From positions 2,575,805 through 2,639,804 of the forward strand of contig NW_003314273.1 in the NCBI RefSeq assembly GCF_000143415.4: a stretch of DNA of 64,000 nt, read 5' to 3'. A model generated the notes under the pieces. That model did not search any database. It was given only the letters and a program-made list of their open reading frames with translations, and was not told where the DNA came from. Numbering within the stretch: position 1 is the first letter of the stretch; the number at the start of each line of letters is the position of its first letter. A program made the position numbers and the translations under genes. Source of the stretch: Selaginella moellendorffii (lineage: Eukaryota; Streptophyta; Lycopodiopsida; Selaginellales; Selaginellaceae). Shown piece after piece: positions 43,496 through 55,790 of this stretch.

Positions 43496-46400
43496 ATGGA
43501 AGGAAAGCCATCCATCCGCGAGTTTGATGGAGAAGGGTTTGAGGGATTCAAGATCCATCTTGAATCCTATCTCTTGTTTCATGGTTTGTTGGGGATTGTA
43601 GATGGGACAGAGTCATCACTGGCTCCAGGCTCTAGCGCTGCTGAGGTGCGTGATTGGAACCTTCGGGATTCCAAGGCTAGAGGGAGTATTGCAATGTGCT
43701 TGTCCTCAAATGTTCTCTTTGCTGCCCCATCGATTCCAAAGTCCACTGCGGCAGAGCTTTGGAAGTGGCTGAGTGACACTTATGGCACCAAGAGTGAAAT
43801 GGATGTCTTCAACATCCATTCACAAATGGATTCCTTGAGGCTAGAGGAAAATGGCAGTATCCAGACTCACACTGCCAAGCTCCAGGGCTTCTTCACACAA
43901 CTTGCAGCTGCTGGGGCGAAGCACTGTCTCACGGATGAGCAGCAGAGGCTGCGGCTCTACAGGTCCTTGCCAGCGAGCTGGAAGAATGCAGTTGAGAGCC
44001 TGCTTCTCCAACCAGGGATGACTTGGGCAGATGCCGTGAGGAGTCTTCGCAACATTGAGGCCATGCGAAGCGAGAGAGCTGAAATACCACAGGCTATGTA
44101 TGCTTCGCAGGCTTCTGGTGATGCCCAGGTGGCAAAACCGCATGCAGCTGCAAATGCCCAGAAAGGGCAAAATTCCGTGGCATCTGGGCGTGCCAAGCCC
44201 AGACTTGCTAAGAATCAGTGTGCTCGCTGCTTGGCGATGGGCCATTGGGCTCGAGATTGCCCTGCTCCCAAGCCTGTCAAGCGACTAGCTACGTTGGCAA
44301 AAGCTAATTTGCTTGAGCGTGATGGAATTGCTACTGCAAATGAGGCTGTTGAGGAGCTCTACAACGCAGAGGCAATTGCCGCACCAAGCCGGTGGCTCTT
44401 AGACTCTGGTTGTACTAATCTTATGAGCAATAAGAAGAGTCTTTTTGAGTGTTATCAGCCGAGCATTGGAAAACGTGGTGTTCATTTAGGTGACAATACC
44501 ACCATCCCTGTGGACGGCATCGGGCAATTCCAGCTCTCACTCGATCATGGGAGGACCATGGCCTTTGATGGTGCCATGCATGTTTCCACCTTGCGACGAA
44601 ACTTAATGTCCGTCGCCAAGCTATGTGATCAAAATGCGGTGGTAGTCTTTGATGCAAAGGGAGTCTCTTTAGTTGACTCTAGCGACTTTCATATGCTTGG
44701 TACACAGTTGCTTCGTGGGTCACGCATTGGGGACTTGTATGAGATTACTGCTGTCGACCCAATTCAGGCCTTTCAGACTGTGGAGGCAGATTCTCGTGCG
44801 GAGCTTTGGCATAAAAGACTTGGTCATGTTCATTACTAATCTCTTCAACGGATGAAATCCCAAGATATCGTTACTGGATTGGATTTCCGACATATCCCAT
44901 CTACATTTTGTGAAGCTTGTGTTTTAGGCAAGCATCACCGCCGGAACTTCTCACCGAGTAAGCATCGAGCACTTGGACTTCTGGACTTAGTCCATTCTGA
45001 TCTTTGTGGCCCCATGGACGTGCCAAGCCATGATGGCGCAAGATATTTCATCACATTCATTGATGACTATAGCCGTCAAACATGCATCCACTTCTTGATG
45101 CGTAAGAGTGATGCAGTTGCTGCCTTTCAAACGTACAAGGCGTACGTTGAAAACCTCCTTGGTCAAAAGATAAAAGCTCTTCGAGTTGATGGTGGTGGCG
45201 AATACCTCAACAATGAGCTTCGGGGCATCTGTCGTGATGTAGGCATACGACTGCAAGCTACAGCCCGCTACACCCCCCAGCAAAATGGTGTTGCAGAAAG
45301 GAAGAATCGTACTCTTGTCAATGCTGCTCGTGCTTTGTTAGCTGATGCACATCTTGACAAGATGTTTTGGCAAGAGGCCATAGCCACAGCAATGCATGTA
45401 CAAAATCGCCTTGCCACGGCTGCTTTGGATGGAAAAACCCCTGAGGCATTTTGGACAGGTTCTACTCCTGATGTGTCCCACTTTCGGGTCTTTGGTTGTG
45501 CAGCATACGCATATACCCCTGATCAACTTCGGAAAAAGCTAGATCCCAAGAGTAAAAAATTCATCTTCGTGGGATATGCATAGGACGACACTATCGGGAG
45601 AAAAGCTTACAAGTTGTGGGATCTTGCCTCTCACAAGGCTATTGTAAGCACAGATGTCATGTTCAATGAAGACGACTTTCCCATGCGTACAGAGGCTCTT
45701 CAAGATCCTTCTTTTATTGCTGAGACTCGACTTGTTCCTTTGATCCCACTTATGGGAGATGGTCCACTCTTGCCTCCGCCTCAAGATCCTATTTATGAGT
45801 TGCCACCAGAGATTCCATTGGGGAATCCTCCACTTCTGGACATGCTTGAACCAGCTGATGCTCCTCTAGTTGAGGACAGGCCTCCGACACCTCCACCACC
45901 TTGTCGACGTCGTGGCATGCCTGATCCGATGCCAGTTCTTGATCACCCCCGGGAACGTCGGCCCTCGTTAAAAGTCCGGGAAAATGCTGAAGCAGATGCT
46001 GCAGAGCTTGATGACTTTTGTGGCCTTATTGACATCGGCATCCCCATGACCTATGATGAGGCTATCTCAGGACCTGAGGCTTCATCTTGGATGGAAGCTA
46101 TTGCGGAAGAAGTTTCTTCCATTCGGGCTAATGGAACTTATGTTCCAGTTGATTCAGCGCCACCGGGACGACGTGTTTTGGATCCAAAATGGATTTTTTC
46201 CAAAAAGTATGGGAAAGATGGCCAGGTTGTACGTTATAAGGCACGGTTGATTGTTCGTGGTTTTCGCCAAGTCCATGGCCTTGACTACGATGAAACATTC
46301 TCACCGGTTGTAAAAATGGCCAGCCTCCGTACTCTTGTTGCCCTTGCGGCTGCTCGCAAATGGCAAGTCCACCATATGGATGTCAAAACTGCATTTCTGA

Positions 46401-47638
46401 ATGGGGATTTGCAAGAGGACATCTATATGCATATACCTCCTGGTTTTGAGGACGATGTTGCCCCTGGTGGCCCTATATGGCAATTGCGGAAAGCTTTGTA
46501 TGGCTTAAAACAGAGCTCTCGTATTTGGTATCAAAAATTTGATGCCACCCTACGTGCTCAAGGCTTTCGTCGCTGTCATGCTGATCACAATGTGTATGTC
46601 AATGGTCATGCTGAGCGCATGGTTATTGTGGCCCTCTACGTTGATGATTTGCTCATCATGGGTGATGACAACGATGCCATTGCTGCTCTGAAAGATGCTC
46701 TCAGCCAGCAATTCCAGATGAAGGACCTTGGCCGAGTCTCCTACTTTCTTGGCTTTGAAGTCACACGTGATCCTGATTCTGGTGGCTACATGCTTAGCCA
46801 ACGACGTAAAGTCGAAGTCTTGCTGGATCGGTTTGGTATGCGTGATTGCCACCCCGTCAAGACCCCGATGGTTGTTGGTGCTATCGACCTCACAGTTGAG
46901 CAGTCTGGTGAGCCTCTACCCACTGGGACTCCCTATCGGCATCTCATTGGTTGCCTCACATATTTGGCCCTGATGACTCGCCCCGACATCACATATGCAA
47001 CTATTGCCTTGAGTCAGTACAACACATCACCAACCACCATACATTGGCAAGCTGCCAAGCGTATCGTGAGATACCTCCGGGGCACTATGGACTATGGCAT
47101 TGCTTATTCAGGGGGTGATGCATCATTAGCATGCTACACAGATGCTAGTTTTGCCAACAACAAAGGTCATCGCTCGACTTCTGGCATTTGCCTTTCCTTC
47201 TCAGGAGGTGCCATCACGTGGGCCTCCAAGCGACAATCTGTGGTGGCCCTTTCTAGTGCAGAGGCGGAGTACATCGCACTCACTACTGGTAGCAGGGATG
47301 TGGTCTGGGCTCGAGGGTTACTTGCTGAGCTGGGATGTGCACAAGCTGGCCCCACTACTTCTTGGTGTGACAACCGAAGCAGCATTGCTATGTCCAAGAA
47401 CCCCGTCCACCATGCCCGCTCGAAGCACATTGAAGTCCAATTTCACTATGTGCGTGAGTTGGTTGACGGTGGCACCCTCGCCGTCCAACATCTTGGGACA
47501 CAGGATATGCCAGCCGATCTTCTCACTAAGCCGTTGGGGCCACACCAGTTTCAGCTCCTATGTGACAGATTTGGTTTGGTGAGTGGCTTCGGTTTGGGGG
47601 GGAGTGTTACACGACACACCTCGCCACGTGTCCATTAG
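43496..47638 (+). pseudogene. Copia gag-pol polyprotein with two in-frame stops
   Basis: About 1380 codons in one frame, starting at the ATG 24 bp past the LTR. Stops are TAA at 44837 and TAG at 45581, both where Gln would fit. Domains: gag (1-220); zinc knuckle CARCLAMGHWARDC (about 241); protease LLDSGCTN (about 301); GAG-pre-integrase ELWHKRLGH (about 437); integrase zinc pair FCEACVLGKHH; DDE core (LVHSDLCGP, LRVDGGGEY, NGVAERKNR, about 500-605); RT from DPKWIFSKK (about 895) with MDVKTAFLNG and YVDDLLI (codon about 1048); RNase H with YTDASFANN, SSAEAEY and WCDNRS (about 1210-1300). PR-INT-RT-RH order is copia. The frame runs into the 3' LTR. Otherwise intact. Confidence 0.93.
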
Positions 47639-47691
47639 GGTTTTCCTGTTCTATCCGCTAGCGCGGTGCGCTTTGATCCCGATTTGTCTCA
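47605..47691 (+). repeat. Copia 3' LTR
   Basis: 87 bp. Three transitions distinguish it from the 5' LTR. Preceded directly by the polypurine tract. Confidence 0.95.
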
Positions 47692-47696
47692 GCAAG

Positions 47697-49813
47697 TACG
47701 TCAAATTCAAACTAGAGTTTTTAACTGTTTATAATACTGTTTTGATATGGATACGCTCAGTATACATATTTTTCTAGCCATTGGATTGAAACAGCATAGT
47801 TTAAACTATAGCCATCAATCGGCATTGTGGAATAGATAGGACTGCCACAGTGGATCACACTAGTTTGGGCTTACATTGCTTCACCAGCCACTGCACAATA
47901 GAAACTACCCCTGCAAAATCCTCTGAATTGAAAAGAGATGAAAAACATATATCTTAGATGTACCTTAACATTGCATTTACCAACAGGAATCGACGTCCAT
48001 TAATGGCTTCTCTCACCCGTGGGGTGTCGCTCAGATGGCAGGGATCATCAGGGCAGAGTTACACGCTGGGCCTCAAGAGCGTAGTGGAGCATCGCAACTG
48101 GGTTGAAAGTGTGATGGGATCACCAAGAAGACGATCATCCTCCCAGACAGTGACAATGATCACCACCATCCACAACAGTGCAAAGTCTTCGACGGTGATG
48201 AGTAAGAGTGGCAAACACAGAGTGGCAGCCACAGGGAAAGAATGCTTTCAATACAACTAAGACAGGATTCATTGTCTAAAACAATTATATATGTTTTAAC
48301 AATGAATCATTGGACATATGAAAGTGAGTCATTGAAAAACAAAGTAGTTTTTCATGTAAACTGCAAGTACTTCTAGGAGATGTCCACAACACAGGTTGAG
48401 CTTGGTATTATACTCTCTAGACAGGTCCTTGGAAACTAGAACCATCCAGTCTGGTCAAGTCTCATTGCATATAGTCAATGAGTGTTTTCTAAAGCACCAC
48501 CTAAGCACTATTGTTCTTGAGGAATGAAAACTTCATAACAAGCTGTAGATGTGAGCAATCTAGTAGAATTCTTTTTCAAGCCCAACAATTCAGTTTCCAG
48601 CACAAAAACCCTTAGTGTTCAAAAACACAGCACAATGATTTTAAGTGTTGTAAATTGTTTAAAACCTAAAATTTAATCCAAAACTTTTATATAAAAAAGA
48701 AAAGTATTTTAAGAATGACAATAGATTGGATGTTGTATTTTTAATAAATTTTTCCATTTTCACAAAATAATCAAACTTAATTGATAATAGCAAGTTGTCA
48801 TTCAGACTTTGGTAAACTGTTAACCTATTGTGACAAGTGTGAAAATTCATTTGTGTTAACATTTTGATTTTGAGATGATACTAAATCTAATCTGGCATTG
48901 GAATATATACATTTTTACATTATCAAGAAAAGTCAATGTAGCTTCTTCATCAAAACTCAAAACATGCCATGCTAAATTTATTCTTTATAATTTGAATAAA
49001 TGTAAAATGCTTGTCGTTTTTTTGGAAGTTATGATATGCATTACATATTTGCTTTAATACATCAATTATAACATTTTGTACTTCGTGAAAGATAATAGCA
49101 TTAGCTACAATCACACCATCAACATCCACTACAATATATATCTTTCTAATCGAGTTTTATGCAACACAAAATAATTTAATATTAAAAATAAAGTACCATA
49201 TTATATGTAAAGAGTTATTTTTTAATAAAAATTTAATTAATTATTTTACAAATAATGATTAAATATAATATTGCAATTTTTTTCTTAATATAAAAGATAA
49301 CTAAAGATAAATATAATCAGATATTTTATCTGTAGATCAGGGATAGAGTAGTCAGTAAAAAATAATCACTTCAACATTTTGGATAAGTTCATTTTAAGTT
49401 TTTCAATATTATAAATGTAGTTACACAACATACAAAGTTAATTATGCAAAAGTAAAGATGTTTATAATATTGCAACCTGAAAGTGTAAATCTTAGTCTTT
49501 GCAACTATAGTACTTGAATATATGCATTCTTCATATGTTGTGAATAAATCTTAACTCAAAATTAATCAAGATAACTTTTGTGTGTGGAAGCAGCTCATAT
49601 AAACCAAGTACGACATCATTGCTATATCTGCACCGAAGTATTGGGCCAAAACTTACTTGGCTTGATTTTCAAATATATTTATTTCTTTTTAAAGTATCTG
49701 TTACATTATAACCTAATCTAAGTACATTTTAATCGTTAGATAATATGCTAGAATATCCAAGTATATTCTAAATGTATTGGAAATTTTTGTAGAACCCGAA
49801 AGTTCACTGATAA
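47697..49813. other. AT-rich stretch without a recognised gene
   Basis: A GC-richer island at about 47990-48245 is open for 100 codons on the plus strand (47958-48260) and also partly on the minus strand (LCLPLLLITVEDFALLWMVV). Neither is recognisable. From 48260 to 49800 the DNA is AT-rich and apparently empty. Confidence 0.4.
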
Positions 49814-50065
49814 TCTATCATAATAAGGAGGAGTTGCCAAACTCTCTAGGCACTAGATCCAGCCAATGACAACTGTTTGATGGGGGTGTAATTGTAAAGG
49901 GGTTATTTTTTTAACCACGTGTTGGCGAATAATCATGCTAATGTTTGCTCTCGGCCAATGGGAGGCGGCAAAACTGCATGGCAGCCCTTGCCACTGCTGC
50001 TGATTTGCAATCCAAATCTGAGGCACTGTGTCAATGCCACTGGAACAAACCACGTCTTGGTACTG
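49814..50065 (+). repeat. Terminal direct repeat at the start of copy B
   Basis: Starts ctatcataataaggagga, as does 60918 at the other end of copy B. It contains the tgtttgctctcggccaatgg motif and matches 18780-19155 after copy A. Confidence 0.65.
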
Positions 50066-50314
50066 TTTGTGTCCACGCTTTCTAATGTGTCCATTCTACT
50101 TTCTTTTCTTCTTCTCGAACGCTTAGTTTTGGCCATTTGCATCTAGAACACTTCAACTCTTGGTGTCTTTTCTTTCTGTTTTCGTTCTTTTCTTGATTTG
50201 GTTTTTGTGATACTTTGTGGTGTCTTTGCTCCCAAGAACCCCATCGCAAGTTTTCACTTTCTTATGCTCTCAACTTAACAGTTTTTTTTTCTTTTCTAGT
50301 TTTTCTTTCTGCAG

Positions 50315-51475
50315 GAGAAATACTGGCAACGAGACCATGATGCTCAAATCTCAAAGCTATTCCCTGTGGGTCTGATGCCTCTACGGAGCAAAAGACCAAG
50401 AAGTGGTATGTCTAGCTTTGCTTTGACAATCTTAAACACTCACTCGGCATTTTTTCATTCTGTTCTTCTTTTCCTAGATGAATATTTGAACCAAGAAGCA
50501 GAGAATGCAAAGACATTGTCTCTGTGACAGCACGTCATGTCCCCACCATGCTTCCAGGACCCTTTTTTTAACACTGATGTGTTTCCTGAGAGAGCTCTTA
50601 CCGAGTGATCAGTTCTCTTGTCGAGTGATCGGTTCGTCAGGAAGCTCTTCCCGAGTGATCAGTTTGTCACTATATTCAAGAAACTATGGTATTGATTTGG
50701 CAAATTTTTCTCTTTGCAGGAGGAAAGCATTGAGAGAAGGTCAGGCACTTTCGTGTCTTGGTGAGTTGGCTTTTTTCTTTCAGTATTACCACTGGCTTCC
50801 TCAAAACTTATCCAGCTTCCAGGTTACCATGAAAATGTAGTGCACTACTTCTCTTCATGGTTTGAGAATGACTTTTTATGTATCCAAATGGAGCTGTGCG
50901 AGATGAATCTACGAGACGAGATGGATATTCATGGAGAAGAAGCTGACTGAGGTGATGTTTCAAGTAAGCAGCTCAATTGTGTTCTTTTCTTAGTTTGTCA
51001 TGCATGACAGCTCTTAAATACTTTGAAGCACTTACACTCACATGGCCTCACTCACCTGGACGTGAAGCCCAACAAGATCTACATCCAGAATTGTGTCTAC
51101 AAGATTGGCAACTTAGGCCTTGCCAATCGAATTGATGGAACCATTTCCATCAAGGATGGCAACTTGAGATATCTCCGGATGGAGCTCATTAACGATGATC
51201 ACAGCCACCTCGACAAATCTGACATGTTTTCCCTGGGGGCGACATTCTACGAGCTTGCGAGATACTCACCACCACCAGCATCTAGAACATTATATCAAGC
51301 CATCTACCAGGGAAAGCTTGCTCTTCTTCCTGGATTCTCTCTTGCATTCTAGAGCTTGATCAAGTCTCTGATGCATCCAACAGCAAAAAATCACCTCTTG
51401 GCTGCTCAAGCTCTCAAGAACACGCTCTTCAAGAAGTCCTCCAATAATAAGGAGGAAGTGCTGATGTTTGCTCCC
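50315..51475 (+). pseudogene. WEE1-like protein kinase fragment, copy B (longer 5' part)
   Basis: Exon pieces with consensus splice sites: 50315-50405 (EKYWQRDHDAQISKLFPVGL), 50478-about 50590 (EYLNQEAENAKTLSL then TGA; SPPCFQDPF), 50720-50760 (RKALREGQALSCLG), 50823-50963 (YHENVVHYFSSWFEN, IQMELCEMNL) and 51011-about 51475. The N-lobe end and linker fit WEE1. The glycine-rich loop and catalytic Lys region is missing or degraded (50590-50715). The catalytic loop reads HLDVKPNK (Asn to Lys) and the DFG site NLG, so metal-binding residues are lost. Stops: TGA near 50526 and TAG at 51350 (copy A keeps CAG there); a frameshift lies before 50950. Inactive captured fragment. Confidence 0.85.
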
Positions 51476-51844
51476 GGCAGCCAAACCACGTGGGGCGAGA
51501 GAAGAAGGCGCTGTGACATGTGTCATGCAAATGTGTTGACTATGACTATGTTTGTTGCTTGTCTTGTCGAGCAAAAAAGCTATTGCGAATTTTGCATGTA
51601 CTCAATAACGTGGCAAAAATTAAGCAGGCCTTTGGGCCAACGGTTATGATTAACCCAAAGTTAATCAATTGCTTCATTTAGGATCTCTCTCTCCGATGGT
51701 ACCGGCAGCTAGTGATTCTAATATGGGGTCTCAAAACCATGTAGATTACAATTACCAGCCATTGCCAGATGATGTTTCTTTGTAGTAGCAACAAGTTCTA
51801 GGTGATGTAGAGATGAATGGAGAGAGTAGTGAACCAGGTTTGTG
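51476..51844 (+). pseudogene. Unit repeat and first unidentified exon, copy B
   Basis: 51465-51560 is the recurrent motif. About 51713-51839 is the exon SDSNMGSQNHVDYNYQ..., corresponding to 756-892, here with two adjacent TAG codons where copy A reads Gln codons. Confidence 0.5.
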
Positions 51845-53453
51845 TATAGTGCACCTGAATTTGGAGCTGAACTCCAAGCCCATTGTGCTACAAAACGAGA
51901 GTCTGTTACAATCCCACGAGCACCAGCTCCCCATTTCTAGCACCTGCACGCAAATTGGTGTCAGATGGAGTCTAGCACAATTTTGGTATACCGGTGGCCT
52001 AACGCGAAGAGGAGGGTACCTCACCGACTAGAGTAGCGTGGAGCTTGGGCTTAGACCCAAGCCGGATGTAAAATAAGGAGCAACACAGCCCAGCGGGAGC
52101 CAAACTAATGTCTTAAGTGGTCAAACATGCATTCCAACCACTATTTCTACTATACATCTGGAACCCCTCACTGTAGTGCACTTTATCTCTCTCCCCTTAA
52201 GCCAACTGGAAAAGGGGCAATTGCTTGATGAGAGAGCCCTTAGTGGCTATTTTATCCCCATTTATCCCCCAAGGTTCCAAGGATCCACGGTGACAGTATA
52301 TCCAAATTTCATCCCATGATCACATGGGCTACACTCACCCCCCCTTCAGAAATGTCAATGTCCTCATTGACTATTGACTAACAACCCCTACTGAGCCAAG
52401 GGGAACCAGCACCTCCATTTCCGCACTCAATCTACCAATTCTTCCATTGTGTAGACCAGCTATTCCATGTGAGGCAACTAGTCATCCACCCGTACCGCAG
52501 TCCCACGGTGGATACCTTCGTCCGTGGATACTCCACACAAGAGGAAGGACGTACGCGGATGCCCAATACATACGATTTCAAATTTTTAGGGGTAGGAATA
52601 TACCTTGCTCAAGGGTATATTATACTTTTAAGTAGCCACTAATCAATGGGAATCGAACCCGTGCCATTTGCTCCGATACCAACTGTAGCGCACCTTATCT
52701 CTCTCCCCTTAAGCCAACTGGAAAAGGGGCAATTGCTTGATGAGAGAGCCCTTAGTGGCTATTTTATCCCCATTTATCCCCCAAGGTTCCAAGGATCCAC
52801 GGTGACAGTATATCCAAATCTCATCCTATGATCACATGCGCTACACCCTCATAGCGCCCCCCCCCCCTTCCCCTTGAGGAACACACGCTTCGGGCTTTCA
52901 TCCCAAGCCTCCCTTAGTATTAGGAGTTAGTCTTTGGGACAAGCTCAAAATTTACTAAATATGGAATGGCGCTAGATTGCGAATTTGGACACGGGACAAA
53001 CACCATTGTGTTTAGGACAATCTCTACATTTTGTAGATATGCCAAATGAGCAAATCTAGACACTTTCTATAATTAGCATTTGGGACCAAAATGAAACTCA
53101 CACAAAAGGCGTGATAGCGAGGGTGTTTGGCAGACACGGTAAGTTATCATCCAGCAATATTGAGAAACTAGTCTCAACACGCGAGGATTCTTGCCAAGCC
53201 AGTGCAAGACAAAGCAAAAAAGAACTAACAAGCCGGGCCAAGTATGCTTAGCTAAATAGACACTTAGGAATTCCTTCCTTATGCTCATCCGGCTAAGTAC
53301 AGATGCTAAGTCCAATTTACTAACACTTGGACAAGAGGGGCTAATGAAGGGAACTAGCAGTACTGACCTCCTGCCGTCGTGGCAGTAAGGAAAGAGTGCC
53401 CGTAAGAACTGGCCAACAAGTATCTTTCAATACTTGAAGTCACATTTACAACA
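51845..53453 (-). mobile_element. Solo LTR of a LARD-related family with a nested TRIM
   Basis: Without the TRIM, 935 bp resemble the reverse complement of the LARD LTR: the ttttggtataccggtggcc block, the cccaagccgga block, and an end in gaagtcacatttacaaca. The duplication ttgtg (51840-51844, 53454-53458) flanks it. Copy A at 892-906 is the empty site. Only one LTR is present, so internal sequence was lost by recombination. Its first 100 bp are diverged. Confidence 0.75.
52172..52845 (-). mobile_element. TRIM copy B, inverted, nested in the solo LTR
   Basis: Same 674-bp structure as 2259-2932. LTRs are 52172-52333 and 52684-52845, 162 bp each. PBS on the minus strand is at 52670-52681 (tggtatcggagc), and a polypurine tract adjoins 52334. 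Flanks are ccctcac on the left and ccctca on the right, a near-perfect duplication with one extra C. Confidence 0.92.
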
Positions 53454-53458
53454 TTGTG

Positions 53459-54545
53459 TTTATCTTGATAAAGCAAAATCTAATCACTTTTCTTTCCAGA
53501 ATTTAAGCACCTTACACAGCTTAGTGCTTCAACTACTTAGTCTATTCTAATACAGTGTTTTACAGCTTGAGGAATAGGTGTACAAAAAAACTTCAAATAG
53601 CCATTATATTTTCAAAGTCCCTTTGCTATTTTAGCAGGTATTGGCACTTGGCTTTTTTTCTTCTTAAACCTTCTCTATAGCCAGATCCAGGTGTTCAGAC
53701 ACAGACTTCCAGCCAAGTGCCCCATGGGATTATAGAAGGTATTGCTCAATTTTAGAATATTTTTTTTAGTTATGGGTTTGTAATGAGATTTTTTAGCTAA
53801 GCACAAATTATATAGCATTCTAGACCCTAGCGTATGGAATCTGATTGCCTCTTCTGAGGAAACACAGTATGCATGTGTTTATATTGCAGATCTATAGCTT
53901 CATTCAGGTGGTGAGCCACTTCTTATATATGTATTATCTCGGTATGGCATATTTTCTACAATCTCTGAGGAACTAAAGATAAAATTGTGTTCAGAATTGC
54001 ACCCTCAACTATTGTCTTGAAAATTCCTGACGATATGCCTTGGGACCATATACAAAAGCAGCTACACTCTGTCTCATTCATATACAGAAAGAACTTCTTT
54101 GGGCTATGTCTTTCTTGATGTATACCAGCAATTCAAAATGCATGTTTTGTCAATAGGTGCATGGCCATTTCATCCCTGAAAACCCTCAAGCAATTTCTAT
54201 TTGTTGTGGCTGCCATGTTTGCAAAAAGTTTTCTCAAGAAACAAACCCGAGATATTGGTTGATGTCACTATTGTAAGAACAAATGAACATTTTTTCAAAC
54301 TTTGCAGGGTCATGGCAAATTCTATCCAGATACTGGACACCCCCAAGATGTTTACATGGAGGACACTTATATAGACCAAGCATATGGTCTCACTCCTGGC
54401 CAATTTCTAAGAATGTTCACTTCTACTCAAATGCCCGAGGCAATCAAACTTTTGGAGACAAAAAAGCCACCAACAAGCCACTTTTTATTCTTGACTAGTG
54501 CCAATCAAAACTTGCCAAAAGTTATTGTGTTCAAGGCTAATTAAA
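53459..54545 (+). pseudogene. Unidentified captured gene exons, copy B
   Basis: The C-terminal exon 54302-54544 is open to TAA and reads GKFYPDTGHPQDVYMEDTYI, QAYGLTPGQFLRMF and TSHFLFLTSANQNLPKVIVF. Upstream, 53960-54120 holds remnants parallel to 1950-2110. About 580 bp present in copy A are missing near 53950. Copy B lacks the TRIM at about 54265. Parent gene not recognised. Confidence 0.45.
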
Positions 54546-55315
54546 GTATTGTGCACTTTCATTTTCTGTTCCAGTGTGCTTTCGTTTTCTGTTTGTACAA
54601 TATATTGTCTATAAGCTTGCTACATAGTTGTATATGGGATCCATTGTATTATTACAACCTCAAAGTCTCTTGCAAGACTTTCCACCAAAGCAGGCATCCT
54701 AATCATCTTAGTGACTTCTTTAAAATGTAGGAACATTGGGATTTGGTCAATCATAGATGATAATTCTGGACTACAGACACTGTTGCTTTAAATTTGAAAT
54801 TGTGTGGTACACAATTTAACTTGGTGCCTACACCATTTCTAACGGTACCTATGCTTTTGCTTAACTAGCAAAAGAATGAACATCTATCTTGCTTACAAGC
54901 TATTGACCTTAAGCTTGGGAGCTTTGTCACTCATTTCTTTGTCACTTGAACTGAGTGGATAATTCTGCATGGTACAAATATAAGGGATTGATAAAATGAA
55001 TCAAAATACGCACCTATTTTCAATAAATTCGGCAATGCCAGGTGTAAAGGCTACTCCTCCAACCTGTAAGGTGACTGAGTCATGCTCAATTAGAAAAAAA
55101 AAAGAAAGGCTTACCAAGAGGATATATGATAAAAACTTCATCTTTAAGTACTACATACAACTGGATGGCTTTCAATAACCATTGATGCAACTGACATATA
55201 CTTCAAATCTTTCCCAGTACCAGCTATGTGCATGCAGCATAAGTTATTTGTAAAGCTCAAGGGCCGCCATCAATGAAAATTGTGGCTAAGTTCAAGTGAC
55301 ACATTAGAAATGTCC
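54546..55315. other. Unit DNA without a recognised gene, copy B
   Basis: Parallel to 3181-3960. Nothing further supported. Confidence 0.35.
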
Positions 55316-55790
55316 CTAAGATTTGATATAGTACATTTGACTTTCTCTATAAACGAGACCATTCATGAGGAGGCATGGATATACTTTGAATAAACCAAGC
55401 CTATATACAAACTGGCTGCTTCCAAATGCTTCCTTTCTATAATCTTCACCATTCTTCAATTTGGCAAAAAACTCCATAGCATTGGTTTTTGTCATAGTCT
55501 TATGAATTTTGCAAGCATTAGCATCAAAGTTCAAATTGACAGCAACAAAGAAAACCTTACATGAGTGATTTAACAAATCTTTTAGTGAAGGGAACTAGCC
55601 TTGGTATAGTTTTCTTCAGAATCTTTGGAATAAGAGTCCAAAACCTACAATGCAAAGAAGTCTCATCATACTGGAAACATGAAACTCTCACATTTTTTCG
55701 AAACTCAAAAGCCTTATAAACTCCTCCTGTATTCTGACGGTTTTTACAAGGGGCCAGTTCCCGTGCCGTTGTTGGACCCATAAAAGACAT
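55316..55790 (-). pseudogene. Minus-strand captured gene fragment, copy B, weakly UGGT-like
   Basis: The minus strand reads NAMEFFAKLKNGEDYRKEAF, then RLGLFKVYPCLLMNGLVYRE (55350-55480). Upstream, at 55557-55790, is MSFMGPTTARELAPCKNRQN. Same gene piece as 3982-4440, with a TAG of copy A here read as CAG. The glucosyltransferase suggestion rests on the LGL...CLLMNGLV pattern only. Confidence 0.35.

Larger units (their letters stand above)
43385..47691 (+). mobile_element. Ty1/copia retrotransposon with 87-bp LTRs
   Basis: 4307 bp. LTRs 43385-43471 and 47605-47691 start TGTTACACGA and end TGTCTCA, differing at 3 of 87 bases. A 5-bp target duplication gcaag lies at 43380-43384 and 47692-47696. 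PBS tggtatcggagc (43472-43483, initiator Met) and polypurine tract tttgggggggag (to 47604) are in place. Contains one polyprotein frame with two stops. Higher GC than surroundings. Recent by LTR identity, and inserted just upstream of the P450. Confidence 0.96.

Noticed and set aside
47958-48260. 100-codon ORF as the missing P450 first exon
   Set aside because: Wrong strand. The overlapping minus-strand frame does not lead into the YWWRP start with splice sites I can support.
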